Below, in pieces: positions 34,530 to 45,304 of a stretch of 64,000 nt of DNA (position 1 is the stretch's first letter; each line of letters starts with the position of its first letter). The translations under genes and the position numbers were made by a program. The stretch lies in contig NC_073692.1 of NCBI RefSeq assembly GCF_029784155.1, positions 276,745,913 to 276,809,912 on the forward strand. The letters run 5' to 3'. The notes beneath the pieces were generated by a model that saw only the letters and a list, made by a program, of their open reading frames with translations, did not search any database and was not told where the DNA came from. The DNA is from Uranotaenia lowii (taxonomy: Eukaryota; Arthropoda; Insecta; Diptera; Culicidae).

Positions 34530-36560
34530 TATTAGAATAAAATCAACGGATCATATGTAGATCCTAATGATAACTTAATAGTAATTACAATACAATACGC
34601 ACGCTGAGAGGAATGGCCTCCAGCAAAACGGGACAATCAACTCTGGACGTTAAGAGATCAGCAACAACTAGAGCGCGCGTAGCGTTTCTGCGAGCTTGAA
34701 GCGTATCTAAATAGGTCTATAAGGCGGCAGCGATTCTCATAGCTTGGTAAACGGAACGGGTCTTGCCAGTTCAGATGACGTAGGGCATACCGCAAGAAGC
34801 GACGCTGGATAGCCTCGATTCGTTCAGCCCCATTCTGGTAGAAAGGGCACCAAACAGCTGAAGCATACTCGAGGATGGAACGAACTATACAGCAGTAAAG
34901 ACTTTTCAGGCAATACACGTCTTTGAAGTCTAGGGCCAAGCGTAATAAGAATCCAAGGTTTATGGATGGTTTGTCGACGATTTAGTTTGTGTGAGTCTTA
35001 AACTCCGAGATAATGCCCAGATCGTTGATGTGGTCCACCCGAGAAATGATTCCGTCTCCGAGAACGTAATCCGCAAAAAGAGAGTGTCGCTTACGTGAGA
35101 ATGATACGACCGACCATTTACTGCGATTCAGGGGCAGGCAATTCATGTCACACCACTGAGCAAACACATTGAACTGCTGCTGCAGGAAATTGGTGTCCTC
35201 TTGGTTTATGGTGTGAAAGAGTTTCAGGTCGTCGGCATATGCAAGTTTTTTGCAGTCAAGGAGCGAGAGTACGTCATTAAAATATATCACGATAATTAGT
35301 GGTCCTTAATGACTTCCTTGAGGCACACTGGAGCAGGCAAGAAAATGATTTGAAAAGGAGTCACCAATACGAACGGATAACTTTGGACCTGTTAAGTAAC
35401 TGTGGAACCAGTGCAGAAGGGATCCACAGAAACCCAGACGTTCCAGCTTGGCGATAGCGATATCGTGGTTCACCTTGTCGAATGCGGCAGAAAGGTCAGT
35501 ATATATGGCGTCAGTTTGGGTTTTCAATTAATGGGATCCAAGATAACCAATTCAAACAATTTGGCTATCGCGCATAGAGCTGAAATTCCGCGGTAGTTGT
35601 TAACATCCCTCTTGTCACCCTTATTGTGAATAGTGAATAGCAAACATGTGGGCTTCCTTCTACAGTGAGGGAAAGATTCCAACATCCAGCGATGATTGGA
35701 AAATACGGCGATTAGGAAACAGCAAAAGTGGCATAAAACGCTTCAAGAAGTAGCAGGTATACCATCCGGGCCCATAGATGTAGAGTTTTTCAGCTTAGCT
35801 GTCGCTTTCGATATGGATGCATCGTCGATTATGGGCAAATAGATAACAAATTTCGGGATCAGAGTTCACTGTGTCGCCATTCAGGAACATGTGAGACGGA
35901 AGTCCTGATTCTCTCCGCTGATTTTTCACGTGCTTCCAAAAAGATTTCGGACTGCTCTTGAAATTCTGTTGTAACCGATTAGTATAATTCTGGTAGCAAC
36001 GGTTACTGGCTTTCTTATAGGCAGAATTCAATTTGCGATATTTGTCCTTAGTGTAGAGGGACTTGTGCTTGTTGTAGTTGCGTAGTGCGCGCTGCTTAGC
36101 CGTCTTAAGTCTCCAAAGAATTCCAGTAACCCAGGGGGTCCGTAGATTGGTAGCCGTGCTGCGTTTCGGCACATGACGATCGATGGTATAATCCAGGATG
36201 CTCGCAAACGTCTCGGCAGCTGCATTGGGATTAGAGAAATCGAGCTCAGCCTCCCAATCCACGGATTGCAGGACGAGAGATATAGCTTCGAAGTCAACGT
36301 TCTCAAAATCGTGATAGAAGGATGCGATTTGCTCTTCTGAGCCGTGTATTTTAGAGATGAAATTCGAGTGAAATCACTAAGGCTGGATGATGCGGGACAG
36401 TTTTAACAAGAGGAACAGGAGCAGATTCAATCGCCGGATTCTTGATCCCTTCGTTCACGAAGCAGAGATCAAGCATACGGCCGTTTTAATTTTCAATTTT
36501 GTGGTTCTGTCGAAGAGTCGCGGTACTCAAGGAGTCTAGGAAGATGACGGAGAATGCCGA
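34530..36560 (-). pseudogene. CR1-like ORF2 copy, 5'-truncated and frameshifted
   Basis: From right to left on the minus strand: an endonuclease fragment near 36300-36480, a linker/RT-entry part near 35800-36260 ('DRHVPKRSTATNLRTPWVT', 'SFWKHVKNQRRESGLP'), the RT palm at 35306-35527 ('DLSAAFDKVNHDIAIAKLE', 'SSVPQGSH'), motif C at about 35230 ('KLAYADDLKLFH'), and the tail at 34658-34939 ('CLKSLYCCIVRSILEYASA', 'LPSYENRC'). These match the 53.6-57.2 kb element in order. Several frameshifts and deletions show it is inactive. The 3' end at about 34545 carries the family's 'atcaacggatcatat' tail. Confidence 0.85.
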
Positions 36561-36885
36561 GAATGAAATGTCCATTATATGATTGGAAGATGAGCGCCTC
36601 GTGTGAGGTTGCCAGAATTTTTATAGCACGTATCCGGGCTGGAGATTTGATTTCAAAATTGTCAACCGAAAACTCGCGCAAAACATCCAGGCAAATTGAA
36701 TAAATCCGAGCAAAATCCTAGCTATTTTCAATGATATCCGAGCAACCGGGCCGGAACGGACTTTTTCAAACTTTGTATTAACTTCAGCTTAGTGTCTTCG
36801 AGGAAAAATTAAGTTTCATTGAAACTCTATATTATTTTGATGAGTGAAGTTAAGGTAGCCATTCGCCAGCTGAATAGAAACTGAA

Positions 36886-36954
36886 GTCCATCACCGTACA
36901 TTTTATTATTATCTGAAGAAGTATCAGATAAAAATAAAATGTACGGTGATGGAC
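36886..36954. repeat. Hairpin with 22-bp perfect arms
   Basis: GTCCATCACCGTACATTTTA plus two bases is repeated in exact inversion at the other end, with a further inner ATCTGA/TCAGAT pair. It is too short to be a full MITE and contains no gene. Confidence 0.85.
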
Positions 36955-37104
36955 CTACGCGGGAGTAAGACAAACAAGTCGTACAGGAATTGATCGAATA
37001 ATGTAAACATAATTATCCAGAGGATAAATAGTCCCTCCCACTCCTAAAGAAGCGTATGGGGTGGAGGAAGGACCCAAATGGGCCTGTGGGACCATCACAA
37101 AAAA

Positions 37105-37816
37105 AAAGAAACAAGTCGGCTGGGAAGGATGGCATCGCAGCTCATTAAAATGGGCCCGGACAAGTTGGCCGATTACCTACACCGGTTGATAGTCCGGATC
37201 TGAGACATAGAACAGCTACCGGAGGAGTGGCAGGAGGGGGTAATATACCTCATATACAAGAAGGGCGACAAATTGGACTGTGAGAACTACCGAGCGATCA
37301 CTGTCCTCAATGGCGCCTACAAAGTGTTGTCCCGAATCCTAATCCGCCGCCTAACGCCACAAGCAAAGAGATTCATGGGAAGTCATCAGGCCGGCTTCAT
37401 GGAGGGACGGTCAACGACTGACCAGATATTCACATTACGGCAAATCCTCCAAAAATGCCGGGAACACCAAGTCCCTACGCACCATCTATTCATCGACTTC
37501 AAAGCCGCACACGATACGATCGACCTTAACGAGCTATGGAAAAGTATGGACGAGAACGACTTTTCCGGGAAGCTGATCAGACTGATCAAGTACATGCTGG
37601 CCTGCGGATCCGAGACCGACCGAACCCGCTTGTCCAGTAATAACAAGGTCACGATCGACGGCGATGAGCTGGAGATAGTCGAAGACTTTGTCTATCTCGG
37701 CTCACTGGTGACCGCAGACAATGACACCAGCCGTGAGATCCGGAGGCGAATTTTCAGCGGAAGTCGTGCCTACTATGGACTCCACAAGCAACTGCGGTCG
37801 AGAAGACTTAGCCCTC
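37105..37816 (+). pseudogene. Degenerate RTE-like RT, 5' part, interrupted
   Basis: The plus strand reads 'GVIYLIYKKGDKLDCENYR', 'RAITVLNGAYKVLSRIL', 'QAGFMEGRSTTDQIFTLR' and 'HHLFIDFKAAHDTIDLNEL', the fingers and palm of an RTE-type RT. It then jumps from 'IKYMLACGSE' directly to 'VEDFVYLGSLVTADND'. The segment with motif B (the R-x-GD/P-QG type) and the catalytic ADD of motif C is missing, so the enzyme was dead before the next event. At 37805-37816 the frame is cut by an RTE insertion and resumes at 41192. Confidence 0.85.
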
Positions 37817-37824
37817 TTACTTAC

Positions 37825-40800
37825 TTAATGATCCCGCGCCGATCCTCCGGTGCATAGGGCCGTGGTAAAAGACCTCCACTGTTGACGATCCGGAGCCAGC
37901 GTCTTCACCTGGTCCCAGTCAAGATTCTCGTCGACAGTTCGGATTTCAGCGGCTAGGCTTCGCCGCCACGAATTTCTGGGTCTGCCTCTTCTTCGATGAC
38001 CTTCTGGATTCCAATCTAGCGCCTCTCTGCAAATCTCGTTTTCATCTCTTCGCAGCGTGTGCCCAATCCATCTCCACTTACGTTCCCGAATCTCGATTTC
38101 TAGCGCCTTTTGATGACACCGGCGATGTAGTTCCTCATTCGAGATCCAGTTGCCAGGCCACCAAGCGCGGATGATATTCCGCAGGCAGCGGTTTACAAAT
38201 ACTTGCAGTTTTCGCGTCGTTACCGCATATGTGCACCAAGTTTCGCACCCGTACAGCAATACGGATTTGACGTTTGAGTTGAAGATTCGGATTTTTGTTC
38301 GTAGAGAGAACTGCCGTGACCGCCAGATGTTTCGGAGACTCGCAAACGCAAATCGGGCCTTTCTGATCCGTGTTTCGATGTCTTTTCTGGTACCACCATC
38401 AGGCGTAATCTGGCTACCAAGATACTGGAAGCACTCCACTTTCTCAACTTGTTGCCCAGCTACCATGAAACTGGAGGGATTTCCTGTGTTGATCTCCATC
38501 GACTTGGTCTTTCCGACATTGACTTTGAGACCTGCTGCCTTGGAACTTTCGGTGAGGTCGTCGAGTTTACTCTGCATATCTGGTTGTGTTTGGGCGAGCA
38601 AAACAATATCGTCAGCCAGGTCAAGGTCGTTCAGTTGCTCCATTGTTGAAGGATTCCACGGCAATCCTCGGTTCGGTGCACAGTCAATCGATCCAATCAG
38701 AATCTCATCCATTACGATTAGAAAAAGTAGCGGTGATAGAATACATCCTTGTCTCACTCCAGCAGTTACCGGGATTGGTTCGGACAAGACACCGTCGTGC
38801 AAGACCTTGCACGAAAATGCCTCATACTGTGCTTCGATGAGATGGACTAGTTTCTCTGGGACCCCTCGTCGCCTTAGAGCCGCCCAGATGTTTTCATGGT
38901 TAAGTCGGTCGAATGCTTTTTCGAAATCAACGAACACCAGCAGAAGAGAGTCCTGGAATTCGTTGATTTGTTCCAGTATGATTCGTAGCGTTGTGATGTG
39001 GTCCACACATGATCGTCGAGATCGGAATCCAGCTTGTTGCCGTCGGAGTGTAGCGTCTATTTTCTCCTGGATCCTGTTCAGAATCACTTTGCAGAGTACT
39101 TTGAGGGTTGTACAGATCAACGTTATGCCTCGCCAGTTACCGCACTCTGTCAGGTCTCCTTTCTTCGGGACCTTTACGAGGATACCCTGCATCCAGTCGG
39201 CCGGGAATGTTGCAGTATCCCAGATGTCAGCGAAAAGACGGTGCAACATTTGTGCTGATAGGGCAGGGTCGGCTTTCAGCATTTCAGCAGGGATGCAATC
39301 GATCCCAGGTGCTTTGTTGGATTTCATGTTTTTGATTGCCGCTTCTATTTCAGCCAGCGAAGGCGCTTCCGAGTTGACGCCATTTATGCGACTTACTGTT
39401 GGCGCTTCGAGCTGCGGGTTCTGTTGGCCATCGCTATTCGTGACTCGGAAGAGTTGTTCGAAGTGCTCAGTCCATCGTTTGAGCTGATCTGTTCGATCGG
39501 TCAATAACTGACCTGCTCGGTCTTTTAGCGGCATTCTTGCATTAGTCCTTGCACCACTGAGGCGGCGAGAGATGTCATAAAGTAATCGGATATCTCCATT
39601 GGCGGCGGCTCTTTCTCCCTTTTCGGCTAGGGAGTTTGTCCAGGCTCTCTTGTCTCGTCTACAAGCTCGTTTAACTGCCTTTTCCAGCTCCGCATATCGT
39701 AAGCGGGCGGCTGCTTTGGCTGACCCGGTACATGCCTGCTCAATTCCGACTTTCGCCTTTCTCCGATCATCGACCATCCTCCAAGTTTCATCCGACATCC
39801 ATTCACTCCTTCTTCCACAAACTTTACCGAGAGTACCATGGCTCGTCGTGATAAAGGCATTCTTGATTCCACACCACTGTTCTTCGACTGTTCCGTCTGT
39901 CGGCAGCTCCGAGGCTCGGGATTCTAGCTGTTCAACGTATGCCCTTTTCACCTCTGGATTCTCGAACCGGCGGACGTCGTATCGACACCCGACTTTCTCC
40001 TCGCGCCGTTGGACACGTGCAACTCTCAGTCGTATCTCGCCAAGGACGAGGTGATGGTCAGATGCAATGTCTGCGCTTCGCTTGTTGCGGACATCAAGAA
40101 GGCTCCTTCTCCATTTTCGGCTGATGCAGATATGGTCAATTTGATTTTCTGTTCGGCCATCTCGGGATACCCAAGTGACCTTATGTGCTGGTCGATGGGG
40201 GAAGAGCGAACCACCGATCACCATGTTGTTGTTGCCACAAAATTCTACAAGCAGCTCTCCGTTTTCGCTCATCTGTCCTAGGCCATGGCGCCCCATGATG
40301 CGCTCAAGGTCCTGATTGTCGGAGCCAATCTTTGCGTTGAAGTCGCCCAAATGGATTTGAATGTCACCCTTCGAAATTCTCTCAACCACGCTGTTCAGTT
40401 GACTGTAAAACTGCTCTTTCTCCTGCAAGTCGGCAACGTCAGTTGGCGCATAACACTGGACCATTGTAAGGTTTCTAACCCGTGTTCTAAATCTGGCTAC
40501 GATTATTCTTTCGTTTATCGGTTCCCATCTAATGAGGGCCGCGTAGGCCTGCGGGCTTAACAGGAAACCAACTCCTCGTTCCCGAGTAGCATGTTCTCCT
40601 CGTATGCCAGAGTAAAGCAGGACTTGCCCGGACTGTGTCTTGTGTTCTCCAGTATTAGGCCAACGGACTTCGCTCAGTCCCAGAATTTCAAGCTTGAGGC
40701 GGCTAGCCTCTCTAGCAAGTTGTTCCAGTTTGCCTTGTTGGGCAAGGGTTAAAACATTCCAAGTTCCAATTCGTGTCCGTGTTTTCATGCTAAAAGTCGT

Positions 40801-40932
40801 CGCCAAAGTTCCAGGTCGGTCATTTCTTTCGGATTCCGTAACAATTTCAAATCGGGAGCAGTAGGTTGTTAGCCTAAAGTCCCTATCCCGCGATGGGGCT
40901 GCCATCTTGGACTTAGCTGGCGGGAGCCGCAT
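37825..40932 (-). CDS. RTE-like ORF2: AP endonuclease and reverse transcriptase
   Basis: The open frame is 1035 codons, the usual size for RTE-type proteins. An APE-type endonuclease starts around residue 50: 'IGTWNVLTLAQQGKLEQL', 'LGLSEVRWPNTGEHKT', 'YAPTDV', 'GDFNAKIGSDNQ' and 'DHICISR', then 'SDHHLVLGEIRL' with the catalytic SDH. The RT follows at around residues 500-800: 'VPKKGDLTECGNWRGITL', 'QQAGFRSRRSCVDHI', 'VFVDFEKAFDRLNHENIW' (motif A), 'AGVRQGCILSPLLFLIV' (motif B), 'DLDLADDIVLLAQ' (catalytic ADD) and 'LKVNVGKTKSMEI'. The C-terminus has 'KWRWIGHTLRRDENEICREA' and 'RRRGRPRNSWRR'. The ATG at 40932 is the first in frame; a later ATG before TRTRIGTW is also plausible. The protein acts in target-primed reverse transcription. 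No break is visible, so it could be active. Confidence 0.93.
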   Translation of the reverse strand: MRLPPAKSKMAAPSRDRDFRLTTYCSRFEIVTESERNDRPGTLATTFSMKTRTRIGTWNVLTLAQQGKLEQLAREASRLKLEILGLSEVRWPNTGEHKTQSGQVLLYSGIRGEHATRERGVGFLLSPQAYAALIRWEPINERIIVARFRTRVRNLTMVQCYAPTDVADLQEKEQFYSQLNSVVERISKGDIQIHLGDFNAKIGSDNQDLERIMGRHGLGQMSENGELLVEFCGNNNMVIGGSLFPHRPAHKVTWVSRDGRTENQIDHICISRKWRRSLLDVRNKRSADIASDHHLVLGEIRLRVARVQRREEKVGCRYDVRRFENPEVKRAYVEQLESRASELPTDGTVEEQWCGIKNAFITTSHGTLGKVCGRRSEWMSDETWRMVDDRRKAKVGIEQACTGSAKAAARLRYAELEKAVKRACRRDKRAWTNSLAEKGERAAANGDIRLLYDISRRLSGARTNARMPLKDRAGQLLTDRTDQLKRWTEHFEQLFRVTNSDGQQNPQLEAPTVSRINGVNSEAPSLAEIEAAIKNMKSNKAPGIDCIPAEMLKADPALSAQMLHRLFADIWDTATFPADWMQGILVKVPKKGDLTECGNWRGITLICTTLKVLCKVILNRIQEKIDATLRRQQAGFRSRRSCVDHITTLRIILEQINEFQDSLLLVFVDFEKAFDRLNHENIWAALRRRGVPEKLVHLIEAQYEAFSCKVLHDGVLSEPIPVTAGVRQGCILSPLLFLIVMDEILIGSIDCAPNRGLPWNPSTMEQLNDLDLADDIVLLAQTQPDMQSKLDDLTESSKAAGLKVNVGKTKSMEINTGNPSSFMVAGQQVEKVECFQYLGSQITPDGGTRKDIETRIRKARFAFASLRNIWRSRQFSLRTKIRIFNSNVKSVLLYGCETWCTYAVTTRKLQVFVNRCLRNIIRAWWPGNWISNEELHRRCHQKALEIEIRERKWRWIGHTLRRDENEICREALDWNPEGHRRRGRPRNSWRRSLAAEIRTVDENLDWDQVKTLAPDRQQWRSFTTALCTGGSARDH

Positions 40933-41191
40933 TTCATAAATTCAGCCGCTTGCTGCAAGACAGACGCTGCTTGAGCCGCCCCTGACCTGGAGAACAGACG
41001 CTCGGTTGTTGTTACACGCCGCCCCTGACCTGGGGAACAGACGCGTGCGGCCACCTTCTCAGTCTGCATGCGACCAAAGCATCCACCGGGGTTGGGTACC
41101 CGATCTCCGCTTAGGTTACTCGCACCCCAGCCGGCACCGCGGGGAGGTAGAGATAGGAGTTGTGAATAAGAGGTGATATGACCACTATGGG
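40933..41191 (-). other. RTE 5' region with conserved ATG-less open frame
   Basis: The 5' part of the element is GC-richer and open on the minus strand in a frame different from ORF2, overlapping the ORF2 start (to 40869). The same frame is open in the copy at 46051-46362, with residue-level conservation ('NLSGDRVPNPGGCFGRMQTE'). It contains an imperfect tandem repeat of about 40 bp around GTCTGTTC-x-CCAGGTCAGG. No ATG precedes the conserved part. It may be a 5' UTR with a structured RNA instead of a protein. Confidence 0.5.
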
Positions 41192-41424
41192 GACTTAGCC
41201 CTCGCACGAAGTGTAACCTGTATATGACGCTCATTAGACCGGTTGTTCTCTACGGGCACGAGACATGGATATTGCTCAAGGAGGACCTGCGTACACTCGG
41301 AGTATTCGAGCGAAGAGTGTTAAGAACCATCTTTGGCGGCGTAAAGGAGAACGGAGTGTGGAGGCGAAGGATGAACCACGAGCTCAAGCGACTTTACGGC
41401 GAACCCAGTCAAGTTATGTCGTGA
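41192..41424 (+). pseudogene. Degenerate RTE-like RT, 3' part
   Basis: This continues the frame interrupted at 37816: 'LIRPVVLYGHETWILLKED', 'LRTLGVFERRVLRTIFGG' and 'NHELKRLYGEPS', then a stop at 41422-41424. The YGHETW and ERR-x-LR-x-I-x-G pattern is the RTE post-RT region. It starts with the right copy of the 12-bp duplication. Confidence 0.85.
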
Positions 41425-44374
41425 GACGGAATACTATGTAAATAAATAAACTATATTATTTTGCTTCCGTTTGATAAAAAAATGAAAATTTTACGAAACT
41501 AATGCTATGTTAAACGATAATGTTACTCTTACAGGCAGCGTACTCAAGGGTATAGGACCGGCATCAGCAGATAACGATACTTATTCAACCTTCCAAAGCT
41601 GTTTGCAAAATTTCCGTACAAATCTATTTTAGATAAATTTAACCTGTAGTTTACGTACGCTCCCCTGGCCGCGAGTATTGACCGATTTCGATGAATTTTA
41701 ATTCATTGTATAGATAATTCATATTGAGAAACTATTCTCAATATCGAAAAAATAAGTCGAAATATTTTACGAGATCACCAGTAGCTGATTCCGAATGAAA
41801 AAAGTCCCGAAAAAGAGCTCTTTTTAGAATGCTTATAACTTGTGACATGTTCCAAATATTGCGCTGATTTTATAATATTTGGAATTGTCAAGAACAAATC
41901 TATCCATTGATGTATAAGTTTTTGGTGGTCTTAAGGAAGTTTTGGCCACTATCACGGAACTTCCGGTAGAAAAAATTCGTACTTCAAAAAAGTCGCCCGA
42001 TTTTGGCTTTACATCGCTATATCTTGCTTACTAATGAACCGATTCTCTGAATTCAAATTTTAGTTTTTTACGTTAACTTTATTATTATTTTTGTAGAACA
42101 AAGTTGGTTCCTCAAAAATCTCAGTTGTTCAGTATATTGTAATAAAACTCACATCTTTTTTGTCATTTTTCAAACTCCCCTTCGTGTCGGTGGGTTTACG
42201 GGATTTTGATAGCGTGATTTCTCTAAAATTTGAACTCAAATTGGTCACTTTTTATATACCTAGAGATACATTAAAATCTTCTCTTTCAATTGACATACTT
42301 TTAATGTAGTGTTTTGAAAATTTGTAGCAACGTTTTTCTAATTCACTGAAAGCTGCCAGATTTCAACCAGATTGGCCCACGTTTTCAGCAGGTTGGTGTA
42401 CGCTTCATTTCGTGATATTTTTTAAATAATTTGAATCGTTTTGAAATCATGGCTACGAAAGAAATAAAAATGAAGGATTTTTCACTTTTCCATACAAAAT
42501 TGTTATTTTATGAAACGAAGGGTTAAAATAAATACAACGAGCCAAGGAAAACCAAAAAAACATGAACATTGAACAAAAAGCCTTTCTAACCTTTTGCTTG
42601 TATACAACTCGTTCCATATAATGGATGTGATTCAACATCTACTCAATTAAGCAGTAGTTTTATCGTTATAGAAAATTGACAATAATCCGATTAAAATTTT
42701 ACACTGTGGTAACAAAGTGTTTCAATCCATTCATTGATGAAAACATTATGGAAAAAATGCCAAACGACCTATACCAACATCATAAAAATCTTTAACGCCC
42801 TTGTTATATCAGTCAATAAAATAGAACAACACTGCAGTTAGCCCATAATAACTATTAGAGCGTGACAATAATGGTCTAGTTTGTTTTTTTTTTCTCCCAT
42901 TTGATGAATCACGCAGTTTAACATCTATTTGAGCTACAACTACTGGCAGTAATCTGGAAGTCAGCGTAAAAGGACATCGTTCGCGAAGGGTCCCGTACCT
43001 AACGAGAAAGGCAATAAAATGTTTTATGATTGGCAGCTACTGTCTGCGTTTTGTTTTGAGTCAGCCGATCATGAACAAAAATATTATGTGACATTTTTTG
43101 ACCCAATGTGGACAAAGAAAAAGATCAATTTAAATGGTTTTCTGTATCGAACAAGTAATTATTTGAATGAAAGTAATTGCTTTAGATCAATAAATTTCTA
43201 ATGGAACTCCAACAAGATCGACACGCAGGACAACAGCTTAGAAAAAAATAAATAAATATTATTTGTTTTCCATACACGTGTTTCCAATTTCCTTCATGGA
43301 GTAATTTCTCAATTTATTACCAGATTCTTTAGTCGAATGGTAACTTTCCCTTGCCGGTCTTTTTCGATAATAAAATGCTACCTGTTCAGTAGATGTCTTT
43401 TCATATTGCAGCCTGACAAATTCACAAATCATTACTTTACAGATTTCCACAGCTTTAAAATAGTTATCAGAAATCAGAATTTACGTTTAGAGGTTAAATT
43501 ATATCAAAGTGGTATCTTAAGCTCTTACTTTATGTAACTTTAAATAACCAAGCTCTATTGCAAAATTTTATTTTGTCTGTATTTAGAGAATTTTATTTGA
43601 AGTTATATTTTCAGCTTAAATTTATGAAAATTGGACATAAAATTGTAATAAAATGTGGAATATTTTATACAACTAGCTGTGAATCTTAAATTTAGAGCTG
43701 TTAGAGAAAAGGAAACTACTTCCATAGTTAGTCTTAATTAATTCTCAAATTCTTGACTTCAAAAATTTGATTTCATTTCATTGGCATTCAATATTTAGTT
43801 TTCTGATTTAAAGAAATCAATATGAATTTAGATAAAAATTCTGAACATGAATTTCAAACTTAAAAATATTATTATTATTTCAATTTGTTTTCATTTTAAT
43901 ATTTTTTGTATAGAAACTTTTATTAGTATGGGTTCTGATACGGGTTTTGAATCTGTGTTTGAATGAAGTAACAAATCAAATTTTTAACATAAATGTATCC
44001 TAATATTTCTTCTATTGCATTCTTTCAGAAATTGGTTTTTAAAACATTCATAGCAAAAAAAATGCTTGTTGTATTCTAATCGTCTTTTTTTAAAATTGTT
44101 ATTTAAACGAGCTTAGCTAAATATATTCAAATATTAATTTCACAAATGAAGCGTTTCGATACTTATCGACTCCTAATATGTCTATTTTATCACATCGAAA
44201 GATTTGCTATCTATTTTTATTCATCTTTCACGTTCATACCACTAAACAAATTATCCCGAATTTTTCCGAATCATATCAAACTCCCCACAAAGAGAACAAG
44301 CTTGTTATTTCATTCACTCAGTGATTTAAATTTTGGTCATCTTGAATCTTAAATCTTTACACTAAGATTGTTAG
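41425..44374. other. No gene supported
   Basis: About 2.9 kb of AT-rich sequence with no recognisable open frame, TIR or tandem array. The 41650-42420 part is somewhat less AT-rich and may be an old repeat. The last few hundred bases are the likely 3' flank of the small gene that ends at 44375. Confidence 0.4.
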
Positions 44375-45101
44375 TTAATTTATGTATGCTGAGTCGTCTA
44401 AATCCGGCATCAATGTCGTAATCAGCTTGCTCCGGGCCACTGTTGTAGTTGTCGTATCGCTTTCAGCATTGTGGAATATGCCAAAGTAAACTCCCAGCCC
44501 GATTGCCAAAGCAATTATCAGGGCAACGAAAATAATGCAGCAACACGTTTGCAATGCGCACGAACAGCAACTGAAAAAGTATCAAAATATTATTAAAACT
44601 TGTTTGGTAGTTGTTATTTTCCAATCAATTCAGAATACGTGAAGATAAAGTACATCAGAAATACTTTTTTTTATGAAGTAGATAGTTCTCCTATTTGAAC
44701 TCAATTTTAATCAATTGCGTATAGTGTTTGGTTAATGGTTCATGCTAATTCGTTTTGTAATAAAACTATTTTTCCTTTGCTAAAGTACAACATAAATTTT
44801 TGGTCACGACCTCAGGTCTTCAGAGCCAAAAGGATATAAGGCAGGAACCCACTTAAGAGAAAACACACTTTAAATAAGAAAAAAAGTATGAAGATAAACA
44901 TCTTATTATCTATAGTAGCATCTATTGAGAACAAAGATATGCTGAATCGTTCGGCATAACTTACTGAAAATTGATAAATTTTGAACTTTTGCCCCTTTGG
45001 CTCTGATGGTTTCAATTGAATCTAATAATATAACATGAAACAACTTACCAGCAGACGACTTTCTTGGTACAGTCACAGCAACATCTGAAAATTCCACACA
45101 T
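44375..45101 (-). CDS. Small Cys-rich single-span membrane protein, paralog A (2 exons)
   Basis: Exon 1 is 45049-45101 (53 bp, ATG at 45101, donor TG|GTAAGT). Exon 2 is 44375-44570 (acceptor TTTTTCAG, stop TAA). They are joined in phase 2 across a 478-bp intron, giving 82 residues. Residues 1-31 hold about fourteen cysteines: MCGIFRCCCDC, VVCCCCSC, then ALQTCCC. A hydrophobic span follows, 'IIFVALIIALAIGLGVYFG', then a polar tail with TTTTT and the motif SKLITTLM. The match to the gene at 57539-59937 covers both exons, the exon-1 length and the intron phase, so this is a real gene pair. The Cys head next to a membrane span suggests S-acylation or metal binding at a membrane face; this is inference. 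I recognise no known family. It is too short and too split to appear as one open frame. Confidence 0.8.
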
Positions 45102-45198
45102 TTTGTTAGTTTTTAATAACTGTTAACACTAATTTGTATTGTTGAAACTAATTCGAGCGATTCAAATTGTCAATTCAAGCTCTGGTAGCATCAGGTTA

Positions 45199-45304
45199 AC
45201 TGAACCTGGCGTCGGTTCTAAATAATACTAACCACATTTGACGATAAAATGAACGTACATATTTTTAGATTCCCGAAAAATCACCTATTTGATAGCGCTT
45301 ATCA
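45199..45304 (-). promoter_or_regulatory. Candidate promoter of paralog A
   Basis: Upstream of the ATG the minus strand has an arthropod-type initiator TCAGTT (A at 45202) preceded at about -26 by TATTATTT (45228-45221). The implied 5' UTR is about 100 nt. Near -90 lie two opposed GATA motifs, TTGATAGCGCTTATCA (45289-45304). They could bind a GATA factor. All of this is prediction from sequence. Confidence 0.4.

Larger units (their letters stand above)
37817..41191 (-). mobile_element. Near-complete RTE-like non-LTR retrotransposon with 12-bp TSD
   Basis: A minus-strand element lies between two copies of GACTTAGCCCTC (37805-37816 and 41192-41203), a 12-bp target duplication. Its 3' end finishes in short TAAG-type repeats ('aagtaagtaa' on the minus strand), as RTE elements often do. 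It inserted into another, already broken RTE-like RT gene whose frame is continuous on both sides. It contains a single long ORF (37825-40932). Two related but damaged copies are at 46043-49996 and 60497-63258. The clean duplication and open ORF indicate recent insertion. Confidence 0.9.

Noticed and set aside
38150..39487. 445-codon plus-strand open frame
   Set aside because: It is antisense to the RTE-like RT gene, with no independent motifs; its openness follows from the codon use of the other strand.
39599..40054. 151-codon plus-strand open frame
   Set aside because: Antisense shadow of the RTE endonuclease/linker region.
37105..41424. One large novel gene with an intron of about 3.4 kb
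   Set aside because: The interruption is an RTE-like element with a 12-bp target duplication, not an intron.
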